From positions 62,001-126,000 of the forward strand of contig CBDUXP010000004.1 of NCBI GenBank assembly GCA_965371225.1: DNA of 64,000 nt, written 5' to 3'. Under the pieces are notes generated by a model. It saw nothing but the letters and a program-made list of their open reading frames with translations. It had not been told where the DNA came from and ran no database searches. The translations under genes and the position numbers were made by a program. Shown in pieces: positions 1 through 8,407 of the stretch. Position 1 is the first letter of the stretch, and the number at the start of each line of letters is the position of its first letter. This DNA is from CBDUXP01 sp965371225 [NCBI: uncultured bacterium]. GTDB taxonomy: Bacteria; Abyssobacteria; SURF-5; CBDUXP01.

Positions 1-426
1 CGCAACCGTATCGTTCTCGTTGACAATTGGAACCACGCCGCCGAATTCGAGCAACGCTACGAGCGTGTTGCGCGCGTTGAGATACATCTGCCGGTCGCGG
101 AGCCCCTCCCGCGTGAGCAGCACCTGCGCCACGCGCAGGTCGTGCGCCGCGAACAGGTCGTGGTACACGTGCATGAGCAGGCCCTGGCCGACGGCCGCGA
201 TGGCCTGCTTCTCTTGGAGGCCCCGGGGCCGCGCGGTCCGGCCCAGCTCGCCGAGCCCGGCGCCCACCGCGCCGGAGGTCACGAGGATCAGTCGCCGCCC
301 TGCATGCGCCCACGCGGCCAGCTCGGCCACGATGGGCCGAAGCCAACGGTCTGTCAGCCGGCCTTGCTCGTCGCTCAGCAGGCTGGTGCCGACTTTGAAA
401 ACGACGGGGGGGTTGTTACCCCACAT
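1..426 (-). CDS. proB: Glutamate 5-kinase, N-terminal part (runs off the left edge)
   Basis: Glutamate 5-kinase phosphorylates L-glutamate with ATP, the first step of proline synthesis in the cytoplasm. Only the first 142 codons are inside the window. The reading begins MWGNNPPVVFKVGTSLL, with the amino-acid-kinase lysine (FKVGTS, K11), the glycine loop VTSGAVGAG at residues 49-57 and NEND near the edge, all typical of ProB. The ATG overlaps the last 11 bases of obgE (ATGTGGGGTAA), so the two are probably translationally coupled; obgE-proB adjacency is common in bacteria. The C-terminal half, and whether a PUA domain is present, cannot be seen. Confidence 0.93.
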   Translation of the reverse strand, partial: MWGNNPPVVFKVGTSLLSDEQGRLTDRWLRPIVAELAAWAHAGRRLILVTSGAVGAGLGELGRTARPRGLQEKQAIAAVGQGLLMHVYHDLFAAHDLRVAQVLLTREGLRDRQMYLNARNTLVALLEFGGVVPIVNENDTVA

Positions 427-1693
427 GGTACGTGAACTCCATGTCCCCGATGCGCACCGTGGCGTCTTCCTTGACGCCCAGGCGGCCCAGGGTGGTGGCC
501 AGGCCCAACTTCTTCAGGCGATGGTTGAAGTATCGCACGGCCTCGTCGTTTTCCCAGTCCGTCATCTGCGCCCAGCGCTCGGGCTTCGTGCCGGTCACGC
601 GCCACGCGCCGTCCTCCGGCTCCACGCTCCAGGGGGCTTCGTATCCATAGTATGCCTCCACCTCGAATACGCGAGGCCGGTCCCGCTCCTCCGCCGCGAG
701 CCGGTCCAAGGCCCGAGTCGTGGCCGCGCGCATGTCCTCGATCCCCTGGCCTTCCAGGGCACTCATCGGCACGATCTCCCCGACTTCGCCGCGCAGGGCC
801 GCGGTGAAGGCGTCCAGTTGCGCGCGGGCGGGCTCCAGGTCGAGCTTGTTCGCCGCCACCACGGCGGGCCGCTCCGTCAGCGACGCGTCATGCATGCGCA
901 GTTCCCGATGCAGCGTCCGGTAATCGGCCACGGGGTCCGCGCCGCTCAGGTCGATGAGGTAGACGATGACTTTCGTCCGCTCGATGTGCCGGAGAAAGTC
1001 ATGCCCGAGGCCGACCCCTTCATGGGCTCCCTCGATGAGTCCCGGGATGTCGGCCACCACGAAACGGCGATAGTCGTCGTCCTCGACGACGCCCAGGTTC
1101 GGGGACAGGGTGGTGAAGGGATACGGCGCGATTTTCGGGTTCGCCGCGGAAAGCTGGCCCAGCAGCGTGCTCTTGCCCGCATTCGGCAGTCCGACCAGCG
1201 CGGCGTCGGCGATGAGCTTGAGTTCGAGCAGTAGCTCCCGGTGCTCGCCGGGCTCACCCTTTTCCGCGAATTTCGGCAGCCGGTTCTCGCGCGTGGCCAG
1301 CACCGCGTTGCCGCGGCCGCCCATGCCACCGCGGGCGGCGGTGAACTCCTGGTCGACCTCGACCAGGTCGGCGCAAATCTGGCCGGACGCCTCTTCCCGG
1401 ACCACGGTGCCGGCGGGCACGGGCACGATGTGGTCGGCACCCGCCCGCCCGGCCTTCCGTTGCCCCTTGCCGTGTTGGCCGCGGTCCCCCTTCTGTTGGG
1501 GGTGGTACTTTAGGTCCAGCAAGGTGGCCACATTCTCCGTCACCCGCAGGATGACGTCTCCGCCCTTGCCGCCGCCGCCGCCGTCGGGGCCGCCCTTCGG
1601 GACGTACTTCTCCCGGCGAAAACTGACGCACCCGTTCCCGCCGTTCCCGGCGATGCACACGATGCGCTGGACGTCGACAAAAGCGTTGCTCAT
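416..1693 (-). CDS. obgE: Obg/CgtA GTPase
   Basis: Essential GTPase of large-ribosomal-subunit assembly and stress signalling. The 425-residue product has the glycine-rich Obg fold (residues about 1-158, with the GGPDGGGGGKGGDV stretch), a G domain with P-loop GLPNAGKST (168-176), the switch I threonines in PFTTLSPNLG, G3 motif DIPGLIEGA and G4 motif ANKLD. About the last 85 residues (from VFEVEAYYG to EFTYHVG) match the OCT domain, which E. coli ObgE lacks but many Gram-positive and other Obg proteins carry. It follows rplU-rpmA in the classic order, 199 bases behind rpmA and beyond a terminator, so it may depend partly on read-through. proB overlaps its stop. Confidence 0.97.
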   Translation of the reverse strand: MSNAFVDVQRIVCIAGNGGNGCVSFRREKYVPKGGPDGGGGGKGGDVILRVTENVATLLDLKYHPQQKGDRGQHGKGQRKAGRAGADHIVPVPAGTVVREEASGQICADLVEVDQEFTAARGGMGGRGNAVLATRENRLPKFAEKGEPGEHRELLLELKLIADAALVGLPNAGKSTLLGQLSAANPKIAPYPFTTLSPNLGVVEDDDYRRFVVADIPGLIEGAHEGVGLGHDFLRHIERTKVIVYLIDLSGADPVADYRTLHRELRMHDASLTERPAVVAANKLDLEPARAQLDAFTAALRGEVGEIVPMSALEGQGIEDMRAATTRALDRLAAEERDRPRVFEVEAYYGYEAPWSVEPEDGAWRVTGTKPERWAQMTDWENDEAVRYFNHRLKKLGLATTLGRLGVKEDATVRIGDMEFTYHVG

Positions 1694-1704
1694 ATGCGGT
1701 CCCG

Positions 1705-1826
1705 AACCACCAAGACACCAAGAGGTTTCCGCTCAGGAGTCCACCGCAGGGTCCATCGCGATTGGTGTCCGTGTCACTGCGTTGATTCTACCGGTTCCTC
1801 TCCGTGTTCTTGGTGTCTTGGTGGTT
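1705..1826. repeat. Long inverted repeat between rpmA and obgE
   Basis: Two perfect 19-base arms face each other: AACCACCAAGACACCAAGA at 1705-1723 and its reverse complement at 1808-1826, separated by 84 bases with no gene. The arms contain the tandem unit CACCAAGA(C), which I recognise as a short dispersed motif in intergenic DNA of many environmental bacteria. The unit of about 122 bp looks like a REP/MITE-type palindromic element. It lies directly upstream of the obgE start, so it would form a hairpin in any read-through transcript from rplU-rpmA. Confidence 0.75.
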
Positions 1827-1834
1827 GACGCCCT

Positions 1835-1864
1835 AAAAACGAAAACCCCCTCGCAGGGAGGGGG
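1835..1864 (-). terminator. Intrinsic terminator after rpmA
   Basis: On the minus strand a perfect 7-bp stem (CCCCCTC at 1864-1858 with GAGGGGG at 1852-1846) closes a 5-base loop and is followed by TTTTCGTTTTT. It sits 28 bases past the rpmA stop and should end most rplU-rpmA transcripts, separating them from obgE. Confidence 0.85.
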
Positions 1865-1892
1865 TGTGCACATCCGCGAGTCCGGGGCCGCT

Positions 1893-2156
1893 CTAATTCG
1901 CGGCCGGCGGGTACACGCTGACTTTTTTTCGTTTCTTGTCATACCGTTCAAAGGTGACCACGCCATCCACCAGCGCGAACAGCGTATGGTCGTTGCCGCA
2001 GCCCACGTTCGTGCCGGGATGGATCCGCGTGCCCCGCTGGCGAATGATGATGTTGCCCGCGCGCACGGTCTCGCCCCCGTACTTCTTCACCCCCAGGCGC
2101 TGCGAGTTCGAATCGCGCCCGTTGCGGGTGGAGCCTTGCCCTTTTTTATGTGCCAT
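1893..2156 (-). CDS. rpmA: 50S ribosomal protein L27 (bL27)
   Basis: The 87-residue basic protein begins [20 protein letters not shown] and continues with the [18 protein letters not shown] core of bL27, whose flexible N-terminus reaches the peptidyl-transferase centre. The N-terminus starts directly with AHKKG, so there is no cleavable extension like that of Firmicutes L27. It lies 18 bases after rplU in the conserved rplU-rpmA pair and is followed by an intrinsic terminator. Confidence 0.98.
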   Translation of the reverse strand: MAHKKGQGSTRNGRDSNSQRLGVKKYGGETVRAGNIIIRQRGTRIHPGTNVGCGNDHTLFALVDGVVTFERYDKKRKKVSVYPPAAN

Positions 2157-2174
2157 ATTCTTTTACCCGCCCAG

Positions 2175-2486
2175 CTAGCCAATTTTCTCGATGCGGACCG
2201 TGGTCTGCTGCTGCCGGTGGCCCTGCTTCTTATGGTAGCCCTTGCGCCGCTTTTTCTTGAAGACGACGATCTTCCGCGCGCGGTCCTGCACCAGAACCTC
2301 TGCCTTCACCTTCGGCGCCGTCTTGGCCAGCGCGCCATCCTCGCCGAACGCGCCGACCGTCTCCAATTCCACCGTCGCGCCCACCTCCGCGTCGAGCTTC
2401 TCGACGGTGATGGTGTCGCCCTCCCGCACGGGATACTGCTTCCCGCCGGTATTCACGATGGCCAGCATGTCCTTCTTCTTCGCCAC
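2175..2486 (-). CDS. rplU: 50S ribosomal protein L21 (bL21)
   Basis: The 103-residue product contains [13 protein letters not shown] near the start and ends with [23 protein letters not shown], both diagnostic of bL21, a 23S rRNA-binding protein. I chose the GTG start at 2486 because GAAGGA lies 8 bases before it. An internal ATG at 2468 would match the shorter E. coli N-terminus, but it has only a purine run ending 3 bases away. A near-consensus promoter is placed just upstream, and rpmA is in the same transcript. Confidence 0.98.
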   Translation of the reverse strand: MAKKKDMLAIVNTGGKQYPVREGDTITVEKLDAEVGATVELETVGAFGEDGALAKTAPKVKAEVLVQDRARKIVVFKKKRRKGYHKKQGHRQQQTTVRIEKIG

Positions 2487-2553
2487 GGATGGATTCCTTC
2501 AGCCAGCCCGGGACGCGCCTGCGCATCGAGGCAACAGCCCGGCTGAGCCCAGA

Positions 2554-2582
2554 AGTGTACGTATTCCCTTCGCCTCTGTCAA
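2554..2582 (-). promoter_or_regulatory. Sigma70-type promoter for rplU-rpmA
   Basis: On the minus strand, -35 TTGACA (2582-2577, perfect) and -10 TACACT (2559-2554) are 17 bases apart. Transcription would start near 2547 and leave a leader of about 60 bases before the rplU GTG. Confidence 0.8.
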
Positions 2583-2611
2583 TTTGCGGCAAATCAAGGC
2601 TGAAGGACTCA

Positions 2612-3520
2612 TTACGCTCCGGGCTCAGCGCCGAATAGCAAGGGCGAGCCGCCCCACATGATGAAGACGATGAAGCCGGCCACGAACAGGATGACCCACA
2701 GCATTAACGCCCCCGTGTCAGGAAGTGCGACGCGGGACCAAATACGCCCCCCAGTCAAGAGCGGGCCAGGCGTCGCCACGCGCGCTACGGCGACGGCCAT
2801 CAGCGCGACCGCTCCGGTGCAGACGGCGAGGAACGGGCTGACCGGCGCTTGCCATTGCGTCGCAGCGGTGGTCCACGCGTCTTCGAACAGCCAAAATTCC
2901 ACAGTCGCCAACAACATCCCGCCTACGAGCGACGCACCGAAGGCCAGGCCCTTGTTCCCGGTGAACGATCCCATGATGACGGCAAGCGCCAAGCATTGCA
3001 GGGCGTGGACCAGTACGAGCACCTCCCCGTACACGAATGAATACGGGGGGCTGGTCAGGATGTACTGCGCATCGAGCTGCTGTTCTGCGGAGAGGGAATT
3101 CAAGCCGCTGTCGAACGGTGCGCCCCAGAACAGATACCCGAAGACTGCCCCGCGATACAACAGGAAGGGCAAGACCACCAACGCCGCGCGTGGGGCCAGC
3201 TTGGCCGCCACCAGGCCGCGCGCGCGCATGGGCCGCGATCGCAGGAAGGTCCACGTATTTTCGGCGGTCTCCCCTGCCACCGCGTCGTGACCGACCGCGC
3301 ACGCCCACAAGCTTAGGAGCAAGCCCAAGGCGATCACCACGCCGGGATGGTTGCCGTGGAGCACCGAGGTGGCATCGCCTACAAAGAGGTGTAAGGCCGT
3401 CTCCAGGGGACCGACGCGACGGCCCAATTCCCCGATCAGCACCAACCCCAGTGCTACCTGGCCGAGCGCGACCGCGCACCGCAGCCAAAGGACTCGCCAC
3501 TCTTTCCAGAGCAGACTCAT
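2612..3520 (-). CDS. ABC-2 type transporter permease
   Basis: An integral membrane protein of 302 residues with about six hydrophobic segments, beginning MSLLWKEWRVLWLRC. The charged LLWKEWR start, then helices, then a SRPM-type amphipathic stretch are typical of ABC-2 permeases. The ATG overlaps the stop of the preceding permease gene (ATGA), so the two are coupled and probably form a heteromeric channel with the ATPase at 5508-6413. The open frame extends upstream inside the neighbouring gene, but that part has no family character. The substrate is unknown. Confidence 0.85.
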   Translation of the reverse strand: MSLLWKEWRVLWLRCAVALGQVALGLVLIGELGRRVGPLETALHLFVGDATSVLHGNHPGVVIALGLLLSLWACAVGHDAVAGETAENTWTFLRSRPMRARGLVAAKLAPRAALVVLPFLLYRGAVFGYLFWGAPFDSGLNSLSAEQQLDAQYILTSPPYSFVYGEVLVLVHALQCLALAVIMGSFTGNKGLAFGASLVGGMLLATVEFWLFEDAWTTAATQWQAPVSPFLAVCTGAVALMAVAVARVATPGPLLTGGRIWSRVALPDTGALMLWVILFVAGFIVFIMWGGSPLLFGAEPGA

Positions 3521-5505
3521 GACCCCACCTGCATGGGCGCCTGCCTGGCGAGCCAGCGGTGCCACGCCCGCACGTCCCAGCCGTGGCGTTCGCCCGTGAC
3601 TTTCTCCAATGCGCGCACAGCCACTAAACCGTCGCGCGGCCGTTCCACTTCTTCCAGAAAGCGCACCATCTCCCCGAGCATGCCCGGCAGGAGGATGGCC
3701 GCTTGAGGGGATACGCGTTCGATCAGGTGGGCAGCCAACGCTGCGCGGCGATAGGACAAGTCGGATACGTTCCATCGGCGCCCCACCCCGCGCGGGATCC
3801 AGTCCGCACTTGCGGCAACGTGTTGCAACAGGGACCGCACGGTCGGATCCAACGGCTGCTCGCGGAGCCACTCCAGGGCCAACGCGGGGGTCTGCTCCCG
3901 CGCCGCCTCGAAGGTGGTGCCGCGCTCGTAGGGGAACGCACGCCAACGGGCCACAAGCGCCCCGCGCACTTCATGGGCGGGGAGGTACGTGGTGAGGATT
4001 TCCTGCTCCCCAGCGCGGAGCCCAGGTGTCGCGGCCAGCAGGTCACGAGCCTCCGTCGCCATCCACGGCGGGGCGTAGGGGGAGAGGTCGATGAGGGCCG
4101 CGAGCCGGGCATCGGGATGCTCCGTGCGCCAGGGTCGTCCCTCTACCCACTCCGGTACTGCCACGTAGGGACGGACGTGTCGTGCCAGCGTCAGGTTCGC
4201 CCGTACGGGGGCCGGTGTTCGCTCTTCCGCCCACTCCGGCCATTGGCCGATGTGCCGGAGCAGTGCCGTACGCCGGGCCGTGCTGGGGGCGTCCTCCGCC
4301 ATCTGCGCCAAGCGTTTCCCGGCCGTGAATGCCGCGCTATCTTTCCGCTGGCCGCGGGCCAGTTGCTGCCAGTGCATGTCCATCAGCGTGAACAGGGCCG
4401 CGTCCTCGCTCGCGTCCGCGGGCCACGCGGGCTCGAATTGGACCCAAATGCAATCGGGGATCGTCCCGCTCCGGCACCACAGCAGTCCTCCCGGGACCGA
4501 TCGCATCGCGGCGAGGGCGCGCCTCGGTGCCAGGTGGGGGCGCATAAGCACAAATGCGTCGCCGACCCGGGGATCCGGGTGCGCCAACGCGCGCGTCACG
4601 GTCCGGTCCATCGCGCGCCGGTACATGCGCCAAGTCTGCCCCGCACCCACCCACTTGGTGCTCGCACGTCTGGCTTCCACCAGGCTCCGCTGCTCGGCCG
4701 TGTGGTTCAGGGCCTGCAGGTCGGCGCCGGCGGCCGCCCGCCGCGCGACGGCGGCGACGGCCCGCTCGGGTGACCCGCGCTGCAGGTAATTCCGAATTCC
4801 CAGCACGGTCAGACAGACCGCCACGATCCCCACCAGTACCACGCGCGCGCCGCGGCGCCACGCGGGGCAGTCCGTGACGGCGAGGACCGCGGCGGCGCCC
4901 GGGATCAGTAGCCCCAGTGCGACCCGTTGGACGAACCCGTGCGCCGGGTACAGAGCCATTCGGCAGGTCTCCAGCACCGTCAACGCCCCCAGCGCGAGAC
5001 CAACCCACGGCCCCGTGCTGCGTCGGTCCGAGCCGGCGAGTGCGCCGAGCATCGCCGTCCCGGACAGCAACCAGAACACGAGTGGCCACTCCACAAGGCC
5101 GGTGAAGCTCCACAGGGGCGGCCGTCCGCTGGGCCGGTCCACGATCTCGGCGTACAACAGGATGGCGCCGAACGCCGCCGCAATGTGCAGCGCCGCCAGC
5201 GCCACGTAGGGGCCCAGAAGCGCTCTCGAATCGTGAGGCCGTGTGCGGAGGAAGGCCCGGGCACGGTCGAGCCCCAGCCCCCGCGGGGCCTCAGCCATGG
5301 CCAGGATCAGCAGTGCCGCCACCAGTCCGGCGAACGCGAAGGCGATGTAGTCGGGCCCGATTCTGGTGAGTTCCAGATAAGCCTGGGACTGGGGCAACCG
5401 ACGGACCCAGGCGTCGAGCACAAGTGCGACCACCATGCACCCGGGCACCGCCACCTCGACGGGGAGCCACGTCTCGCGCCAGGTTTTCCACCAGAGTCCG
5501 CGCAT
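3517..5505 (-). CDS. ABC-2 permease with large C-terminal helical-repeat domain
   Basis: 662 residues. The first about 245 look like an ABC-2 permease (start MRGLWWKTWRETWLPVEV, about six hydrophobic segments). The remaining about 415 are soluble, Arg/Ala/Leu-rich and helical, resembling HEAT-type repeats. They end with ALEKVTGERHGWDVRAWHRW, a TG..hG.D..aW..W signature that I associate with the C-termini of HEAT-repeat proteins in Planctomycetes and Acidobacteria. This fusion is unusual for an ABC-2 permease and would place a large domain on one face of the membrane. It starts 2 bases after the ATPase stop and overlaps the next permease by 4 bases. Substrate unknown. Confidence 0.8.
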   Translation of the reverse strand: MRGLWWKTWRETWLPVEVAVPGCMVVALVLDAWVRRLPQSQAYLELTRIGPDYIAFAFAGLVAALLILAMAEAPRGLGLDRARAFLRTRPHDSRALLGPYVALAALHIAAAFGAILLYAEIVDRPSGRPPLWSFTGLVEWPLVFWLLSGTAMLGALAGSDRRSTGPWVGLALGALTVLETCRMALYPAHGFVQRVALGLLIPGAAAVLAVTDCPAWRRGARVVLVGIVAVCLTVLGIRNYLQRGSPERAVAAVARRAAAGADLQALNHTAEQRSLVEARRASTKWVGAGQTWRMYRRAMDRTVTRALAHPDPRVGDAFVLMRPHLAPRRALAAMRSVPGGLLWCRSGTIPDCIWVQFEPAWPADASEDAALFTLMDMHWQQLARGQRKDSAAFTAGKRLAQMAEDAPSTARRTALLRHIGQWPEWAEERTPAPVRANLTLARHVRPYVAVPEWVEGRPWRTEHPDARLAALIDLSPYAPPWMATEARDLLAATPGLRAGEQEILTTYLPAHEVRGALVARWRAFPYERGTTFEAAREQTPALALEWLREQPLDPTVRSLLQHVAASADWIPRGVGRRWNVSDLSYRRAALAAHLIERVSPQAAILLPGMLGEMVRFLEEVERPRDGLVAVRALEKVTGERHGWDVRAWHRWLARQAPMQVGS

Positions 5506-5507
5506 GG

Positions 5508-6413
5508 TCAGGCGGGGTTGTCGGGCCGATCGCGGAGGACCAGATCGGCGAAGATGCGGTCGATGGGCAAGTCCCGCACTTCACAATTCACTGCGGAAAA
5601 GTCGCTTCGAAGCTGCTCCTTCAAGTCAGCAGTGAAGTGTTCGGTGGTGAGCGCGTACTGCCGCCCGTGCCGCCGCGCTTTGAGGATGCCCGGCACGGGC
5701 AATCGCTCGGGGGCGCCGTTGGGGAAGGTGAGCAGGATTTCCTTGACCCGCGCCGTGAGTTGGTTGATGGGCTCGTTGGCCACCAGACGTCCCTTGTCGA
5801 TGATGACGGCGTGGTCGGCCACCTGGGCGAGTTCATCCAGCAAGTGACTGGAGATGAAGACCGTTCGGCCCTGCTCCTGAATCAAGCGGATGAGGTCGCC
5901 AAGAATCTCCTGCCGCGCAATCGGGTCCAGCCCAAGCGTGGGGTCGTCCAGGATGAGCATCTCCGGGTGGAACGCGGCGGCGAGCAGAATGGCCAGCCGC
6001 GCCTGCTGCCCCTTGGAAAGGGCCTTCACCTTCTGCTTGAGGTCCAGCTCGTACCGCGTCGTCAAGGCCGCCGCGAAGCCCGCGTCCCAGTCATCGTAAA
6101 AGCCTGCGGTGAAACGAATAATCTCTTTTACCTTCATCCAGCCGTACATCTGCTGATGCTCGGCGAAGAACCCGACGCGGCGGCGGACCTCGATGGCCTG
6201 GCGCACGGGATCGAAGCCGAGAACGCGGGACTGGCCTGCGCGGGGCTTGAGCAAGCCCACAAGCATTTCGATGGTGGTGGTCTTGCCCGCTCCGTTGCGC
6301 CCCAGGAAGCCGCACACACTGCCCGTCGGCACCGTGAACGAGAGGCCGTCGACCGCAGGCGTTTTCCCGTAGCGGTAGGTCAAGCCGTCAGCGTGAATCG
6401 CCATGTCAGCCAT
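5508..6413 (-). CDS. ABC transporter ATP-binding protein
   Basis: The 301-residue ATPase subunit carries Walker A GRNGAGKTTT, Q-loop region, signature LSKGQQARL, Walker B MLILDDPTLGLDP and the switch histidine in ISSHLLDEL. About 80 residues follow the nucleotide-binding domain, as in CcmA/YtrB-type exporters paired with ABC-2 permeases. It lies between a YtrA-type GntR regulator (26 bases upstream) and two permeases. That is the layout of ytr-like operons, which in Bacillus respond to cell-envelope stress; a similar role here is inference. Confidence 0.93.
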   Translation of the reverse strand: MADMAIHADGLTYRYGKTPAVDGLSFTVPTGSVCGFLGRNGAGKTTTIEMLVGLLKPRAGQSRVLGFDPVRQAIEVRRRVGFFAEHQQMYGWMKVKEIIRFTAGFYDDWDAGFAAALTTRYELDLKQKVKALSKGQQARLAILLAAAFHPEMLILDDPTLGLDPIARQEILGDLIRLIQEQGRTVFISSHLLDELAQVADHAVIIDKGRLVANEPINQLTARVKEILLTFPNGAPERLPVPGILKARRHGRQYALTTEHFTADLKEQLRSDFSAVNCEVRDLPIDRIFADLVLRDRPDNPA

Positions 6414-6439
6414 GCCATCCCCCTCTCACACCGGCTCGT

Positions 6440-6847
6440 TCACGGTTTGGTCGCCTCGCGCCGCTCCAGGGTTTCTAATCGTTCCAACCGTTCCTGCACC
6501 AGGGCCGCCAACGCGCGCTCGGGCAGTTGCAGGTGCCGCGCTTCCAGGAGCGCTTCGTCGATCAGGTGCGCCACGATCCCGCGCCGCTCGGCCATGGAGA
6601 GCGCCACCGCCCGATCCCGCACGAAGGAACCGGACCCGTGGCGGGCCTCGACCAGGCCTTGGTGCTCCAGCTCCCGGTAGGCTTTGGCCACGGTGTTCGG
6701 GTTCACCGTGAGTTGCTGCGCCAGCTCGCGGACGGATGGCAGGCGATCCTGCGGCTTCAGGGCCCCCAGCGCGACCGCGTGGCGGATCTCACGCGCGATC
6801 TGTTTGTAGATGGGGGTGCCGTCGCGGGAGTCGATTCGAAGGTACAT
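6440..6847 (-). CDS. GntR family (YtrA subfamily) transcriptional regulator
   Basis: 135 residues: an N-terminal winged helix (YLRIDSRDGTPIYKQIAREI, then RLPSVRELAQQLTVNPNTVAKAY, recognition helix about residues 35-55) and a short C-terminal helical tail. This short form without a large ligand domain is the YtrA subfamily, usually an autoregulating repressor of an adjacent ABC operon. I chose ATG 6847 because the promoter -10 lies at 6890-6885, so longer readings start before transcription does. A partial palindrome over the -10 region is the likely operator. Confidence 0.92.
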   Translation of the reverse strand: MYLRIDSRDGTPIYKQIAREIRHAVALGALKPQDRLPSVRELAQQLTVNPNTVAKAYRELEHQGLVEARHGSGSFVRDRAVALSMAERRGIVAHLIDEALLEARHLQLPERALAALVQERLERLETLERREATKP

Positions 6848-6871
6848 GCCGTGCGACAGTCGGTAACGCAG

Positions 6872-6913
6872 AGTGTCTACTGTAATAATACACTCAACAC
6901 CTGTGCCGGGCAA
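6872..6913 (-). promoter_or_regulatory. Promoter and probable GntR/YtrA operator
   Basis: -35 TTGCCC (6913-6908), 17-base spacer, -10 TATTAT (6890-6885). A 23-base imperfect palindrome (6872-6894) with outer arms AGTGT and ACACT and inner TA/TA matches overlaps the -10. A bound dimer would block RNA polymerase, which fits autoregulation by the YtrA-type protein encoded about 25 bases downstream. Confidence 0.72.
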
Positions 6914-6969
6914 GCGAAATCTTCATGGTCGCGGCCGCCCGCGTTGTATCCGGTTCCCCGTGGGCGGGG

Positions 6970-7617
6970 CTAGCGCTGGGCGGCGTGGAGGCGGTGTGGG
7001 CGCGGGGTCTGGAACTGGGGATGCGGCGCGATGGCCGCGTCCTGGTCGCGCCACGCCCGGGCGAGCCGGCGCGCTTCCGCGACCTGTTCCGGCGCCATGC
7101 GGGCCGCGAGTGCATCCCGCGTTAGCGCGGCCTTGGGATGCCCCTGACTCGCCGCCAAGTTCAGCCACGCAAAGGCTCGCACGAAATCCTGCGGGGCCCG
7201 TCTGCCGGTGTAATGGGCCAGCCCCAGGGCGAACTGGGCTTCCGCGTGGCCCTGCACCGCCGCCTGCCGGTACCAGGCCAGGGCTCGGGGGTAATCCTGG
7301 CGGACCACGGTGCCCGCCGCGTAGAGCGTGCCGAGGTTGAATTGCGCTTCCGCCAGCCCCTGGACGGCGGCCTGACTGCACCACTTGACCGCCAAGGCGG
7401 GGCTCTGCCGGATCCCTTCCCCGCCTGCGTACAGCATGCTCAGCCCGTACTGCGCTTTCGGGTGCCCCTGCTCGGCCGCGGTGCGCCATTCGGCGAACGC
7501 TGTCGAAAAGTCGCCGCGCTTATAGGCGGTGAGGCCCGTCTGAAAATCTGCCCACGCGGCCCCGGCCCCGAGGAAGCACGCGAGCCCGCCGACGCCGATC
7601 ATGGTGAGACCGCGCAT
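6970..7617 (-). CDS. Secreted Sel1-like repeat protein
   Basis: 215 residues. It begins with a signal peptide (MRGLTMIGVGGLACFLGAGAAWA, cleavage expected before DFQTG), followed by about four Sel1/TPR-like repeats of 36 residues (A..QGHPKAQYGLSMLYAGGEG, A.QGLAEAQFNLGTLYAAG, A.QGHAEAQFALGLAHYTG and a degenerate fourth). Such proteins are scaffolds for protein-protein contacts in the periplasm. GGAGGGGAACG stands directly before the ATG at 7617 and decides the start over a longer open frame. No functional partner is obvious nearby. Confidence 0.85.
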   Translation of the reverse strand: MRGLTMIGVGGLACFLGAGAAWADFQTGLTAYKRGDFSTAFAEWRTAAEQGHPKAQYGLSMLYAGGEGIRQSPALAVKWCSQAAVQGLAEAQFNLGTLYAAGTVVRQDYPRALAWYRQAAVQGHAEAQFALGLAHYTGRRAPQDFVRAFAWLNLAASQGHPKAALTRDALAARMAPEQVAEARRLARAWRDQDAAIAPHPQFQTPRPHRLHAAQR

Positions 7618-7806
7618 CGTTCCCCTCCACTTCAGGCAGGCACCCGCTGGAGATTCTACTGCAATATCGGCCCGGAACCTCCTGGCTTGACAGGGGATAC
7701 CGATCGAGAGACGCACCCCTGGGGCGTGAACGATCGCGTGAGGGCCCCCAGGGCGGCCAGGGGCAGGCGCGAATAATAATGGTTGCCGGGCGGGGCTGTC
7801 CCGGCC

Positions 7807-8322
7807 CTACACGGCGGGGCTGCGTTGCCAGTCTTCGCAGGTCTCGGCCCGGGCCTTGGCGGGCCACTGTCCCCGTCCGGCTTGGACCCGGGTGGCGAGC
7901 ATGGGCTTGCGGCAATTGCCCCGTTGGGCCGACCGGCGTTCCGTAATCGGGTACCAGTGAGAGCATGTGACGCACTGGTGGGACACGGCCGGCATGGGGA
8001 CATCCAACCCGTCGCTGTAGGCGGGCCGGTGCGCGCCCATGATGGGCCGGATGTACCGGAACGTGGCTGGGGTCCGGAAGTGCCCGTCGACCGCCTTCGC
8101 GATCTCCCGGGCGAGCACGCGTGCGTTCCGGAAGTGGCCGTCGCGAACTTCGGGAACGGTTGCCGCCTCTGCGGTTTGCATCTGGTGCTGAATCGCGGCT
8201 GCGCGCTGCGCGATCAGTCGCGCCAGCCACCCTGTATCCCGGCGCGGGTTGCTGTCCGAATTCCCCTTGCGTGTGGAGTGTTGCGAGAGCCCTGCAGAAG
8301 ACATGCGGGTTGGAGGGCGCAT
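7807..8322 (-). CDS. Hypothetical protein with C-terminal four-Cys motif
   Basis: 171 residues, not recognised. The N-terminal two thirds are charged and helical, with a repeated DGHFR at about residues 61 and 79. The C-terminal third has C117-x2-C120, C137 and C162 (context CVTCSHWYP, GNCRKP, ETCEDW), which could bind zinc or an Fe-S cluster; similar compact CxxC...C...C ends occur in small phage-like and environmental proteins. No Shine-Dalgarno is clear at ATG 8322 or ATG 8304. Codon use is GC-rich like the neighbours. It lies between a Sel1 and an ankyrin protein. Confidence 0.6.
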   Translation of the reverse strand: MRPPTRMSSAGLSQHSTRKGNSDSNPRRDTGWLARLIAQRAAAIQHQMQTAEAATVPEVRDGHFRNARVLAREIAKAVDGHFRTPATFRYIRPIMGAHRPAYSDGLDVPMPAVSHQCVTCSHWYPITERRSAQRGNCRKPMLATRVQAGRGQWPAKARAETCEDWQRSPAV

Positions 8323-8407
8323 GTGAAAAGCCTACGGTCGGATCGGGACCGCCGCAACGCTGGGAAGCCGGGCGGAACCTTGCCGGCTGCGGCCCGGCTG
8401 AGGGTGC

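Noticed and set aside
20-1234. Long plus-strand open frames opposite obgE, and many similar ones elsewhere (for example opposite guaA/guaB at 35.5-37.6 kb and purL at 24.7-26.3 kb)
   Set aside because: They lie opposite or within well-recognised genes, are Arg/Pro/Ala/His-rich, show no family motifs and are the normal by-product of high GC content.
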